The notes beneath the pieces were generated by a model that saw only the letters and a program-made list of their open reading frames with translations, had not been told where the DNA came from and searched no databases. Of a stretch of 64,000 nt of DNA, positions 62,260 through 64,000 are shown piece after piece. Origin of the DNA: Yeosuana aromativorans (GTDB lineage Bacteria; Bacteroidota; Bacteroidia; Flavobacteriales; Flavobacteriaceae); contig NZ_BMNR01000001.1 of the NCBI RefSeq assembly GCF_014646655.1, positions 281,195 through 345,194 of the forward strand, read 5' to 3'. Each line of letters opens with the position of its first letter. The stretch's first letter is position 1. The position numbers were made by a program, and so were the translations under genes.

Positions 62260-63909
62260 ATGAATCCTGAGTTTACCCCCAAATTGTTTTCTATTTTGAA
62301 ACAAGGTGTCTCAAAAGAGGTTTTCACAAAAGATGTTCTTTCTGGACTTATTGTTGGCATAGTTGCCTTGCCTTTAGCTATTGCTTTTGCAATTGCATCG
62401 GGTGTGTCACCAGAAAAAGGAATTATCACAGCCATAGTGGCGGGTATTATCATTTCTTCATTTGGAGGAAGCCGTGTGCAAATTGGAGGTCCAACCGGTG
62501 CTTTTATTGTTATTGTTTATGGTATTATACAGCAGTATGGGATAAATGGACTGACCATTGCAACCTTTATGGCCGGGTTTATAATTATTGGTTTGGGCAT
62601 TGCCAAGCTTGGCAATTTATTGAAATTCATTCCATATTCCTTGATTGTAGGTTTTACCAGTGGTATTGCCTTGATTATTTTTTTATCCCAGATCAATGAT
62701 TTCTTTGGGTTGGATATTTCAAAAGTCCCTGCCAATTTTATTGATAAATGGATATTATTCGTTAAAAACTTTGACCATTTGAATTGGTACGCCATTGCAA
62801 TAGCAACAACTACCATCATTATAATGTTGAATTTTCAAAAACTGATTAAAAAAATACCAGGTTCTATTGTTGCCATCATTTTGACCACAGTTGTTGTCAA
62901 GATATTTGATATCCCTGTTGACACCATTGAAAGTAATTTTGGAGCTATCCCAAATCATTTAAGCATGCCAACCTTTCCTAAAATTGATTTCAATACCATT
63001 CAGGCACTTATTCAGCCCGCTTTTGCCATTGCGCTGTTAGGAAGTATAGAGTCTTTGCTTTCTGCGGTAGTCTCAGACTCGATGATTGGTGGAAAACATC
63101 GCTCCAATATGGAACTAATAGCTCAAGGAGCTGCCAACATTGTATCGTCATTATTTGGTGGCATTCCAGCCACAGGGGCTATTGCTAGAACAGCAACCAA
63201 TGTTAAAAATGGCGGTAGAACGCCCATTGCCGGTATAGTACACGCGCTTGTTTTATTGGCTATTATGCTTGTTTTTGGTCCTTATGCTAAATTAATCCCA
63301 ATGTCCTGTTTAGCGGGCATTTTGATTGTTGTGGCCTACCATATGAGTGAATGGCGTCAATTTAAATCCATTTTAAAAGGTAACCGAATGGATATTATCA
63401 TTTTGCTCACTACATTTTTCCTAACCGTAATTTTTGATTTGGTCATTGCTATTGAAATTGGCATTATCCTATCAAGTTTTATGTTTATGAAACGCATGAG
63501 CGATTCGGTTTTAATTCAAAATATCTCTTCTGAAAACACTAATGGCGAACATCTTTTTGATGAAGAATTAGCAGATTTGCCTAAAGAAGTTCTGCTCTAT
63601 GAAATTAACGGGCCGCTGTTTTTTGGTGCTGCCAGGCAGTTTCAAGAAACCATCACAAATACACATTTGCAACCCAAAGTGATTATTATAAGAATGCGGT
63701 ATGTACCAATGATTGATGCCACTGGCTACCAAAGTTTAAAGGAAATCATCAAAAGTTATAAAGCTAGGCACATTCAGGTCATTCTATCAGGTATTAAAGA
63801 CGACTTAAAAAAAGACTTCAAAAAAAATGGTATGTTCTTGATTCTGGAAAAAGAATTTGTGGTCAAGGATATCACTTCAGCTATAAACAAAGCCAAGGAA
63901 CATATTTGA
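62260..63909 (+). CDS. SulP-family anion transporter
   Basis: 549 residues. The membrane part has 10-14 hydrophobic segments (DVLSGLIVGIVALPLAIAFAIASG, GGSRVQIGGPTGAF). A C-terminal STAS domain follows (about 440-549: LYEINGPLFFGAARQFQ, VPMIDATGYQSLKEI). Such proteins carry sulfate, bicarbonate or dicarboxylates; the substrate is not readable. It is transcribed divergently from ppa. Confidence 0.9.
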   Translation: MNPEFTPKLFSILKQGVSKEVFTKDVLSGLIVGIVALPLAIAFAIASGVSPEKGIITAIVAGIIISSFGGSRVQIGGPTGAFIVIVYGIIQQYGINGLTIATFMAGFIIIGLGIAKLGNLLKFIPYSLIVGFTSGIALIIFLSQINDFFGLDISKVPANFIDKWILFVKNFDHLNWYAIAIATTTIIIMLNFQKLIKKIPGSIVAIILTTVVVKIFDIPVDTIESNFGAIPNHLSMPTFPKIDFNTIQALIQPAFAIALLGSIESLLSAVVSDSMIGGKHRSNMELIAQGAANIVSSLFGGIPATGAIARTATNVKNGGRTPIAGIVHALVLLAIMLVFGPYAKLIPMSCLAGILIVVAYHMSEWRQFKSILKGNRMDIIILLTTFFLTVIFDLVIAIEIGIILSSFMFMKRMSDSVLIQNISSENTNGEHLFDEELADLPKEVLLYEINGPLFFGAARQFQETITNTHLQPKVIIIRMRYVPMIDATGYQSLKEIIKSYKARHIQVILSGIKDDLKKDFKKNGMFLILEKEFVVKDITSAINKAKEHI

Positions 63910-63979
63910 TAAAAACTCATTTCATACTAAATCTGGGTAATATGATTTAATGAAAAATTGTTATAAGACCTTGATTTTC

Positions 63980-64000
63980 AAAAAAAAAAAAAAAAAAAAA
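63980..64000. repeat. Poly-A run at the window end
   Basis: 21 consecutive A residues reach the last base. This may be a contig end, a sequencing artifact, or a real homopolymer tract; the window cannot decide. Confidence 0.9.

Noticed and set aside
1..64000. CRISPR arrays, tRNA/rRNA genes, prophage, IS elements, defence systems
   Set aside because: No regular spacer-repeat pattern, cloverleaf, rRNA sequence, transposase, integrase or known defence protein was found on either strand.

Overview
This window looks like chromosomal DNA of a member of the Flavobacteriaceae (Bacteroidota). The DNA is AT-rich and genes rarely show a Shine-Dalgarno sequence. Several upstream regions carry the flavobacterial TTG / TAnnTTTG promoter type. 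The gene content fits as well: a methionine synthase split into two genes, a 4-gene TonB-receptor/DUF4249 cluster, ArgF'-type arginine synthesis and a K+-dependent membrane pyrophosphatase. Most of the window is an amino-acid biosynthesis island. I see no phage, insertion sequence, CRISPR array, tRNA or rRNA.

Layout. 1-2.5 kb: the two halves of cobalamin-dependent methionine synthase behind a SAM-I riboswitch. 2.5-12 kb: a sulfate-assimilation operon on the minus strand (DUF2061, cysH, cysD, cysN, siroheme sulfite reductase, two siroheme genes, ferredoxin-NADP reductase, cysE, cysM). It has a TAnnTTTG box and a palindrome at its 5' end, beside an Rrf2-type regulator gene. 12-19.6 kb: phzF, a transsulfuration enzyme, a trifunctional MetX-aspartokinase-homoserine dehydrogenase, and metY behind a second SAM-I riboswitch. 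19.6-26.3 kb: an unknown helical protein, leuA-leuB (plus strand), an acyltransferase, DoxX and an esterase-like hydrolase. 26.3-37.7 kb: an 11-gene arginine/proline operon on the minus strand, preceded by an arginine-rich leader peptide and a 12-bp dyad at the promoter. 37.8-40.1 kb: an azurin-like lipoprotein and a GapN-type aldehyde dehydrogenase with a LacI-type palindrome upstream. 40.1-47.2 kb: ilvD-ilvB-ilvN-ilvC-ilvA behind an Ile/Val-rich leader peptide and a terminator (attenuator). 47.3-48.7 kb: metK behind a structured leader RNA. 48.7-52.3 kb: glycosyltransferase, LpxH-like phosphoesterase, an exported protein and a deoxynucleoside kinase. 52.2-58.8 kb: an outer-membrane TonB receptor/DUF4249/plug-protein cluster. 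59-64 kb: membrane and soluble pyrophosphatases and a SulP transporter; the window ends in a 21-base poly-A run.

How it fits together. Sulfate is activated and reduced to sulfide, which feeds cysteine (CysE/CysM) and homocysteine (MetY and a MetZ-like enzyme, with O-acetylhomoserine from the fusion enzyme). Homocysteine becomes methionine (split MetH) and then SAM (MetK). SAM would feed back through two canonical SAM-I riboswitches and possibly the metK leader. Arginine and branched-chain amino acids appear to be sensed by ribosome-stalling leader peptides. The most interesting parts, in my view, are these small leader ORFs and RNA elements, because ordinary gene calling misses them.
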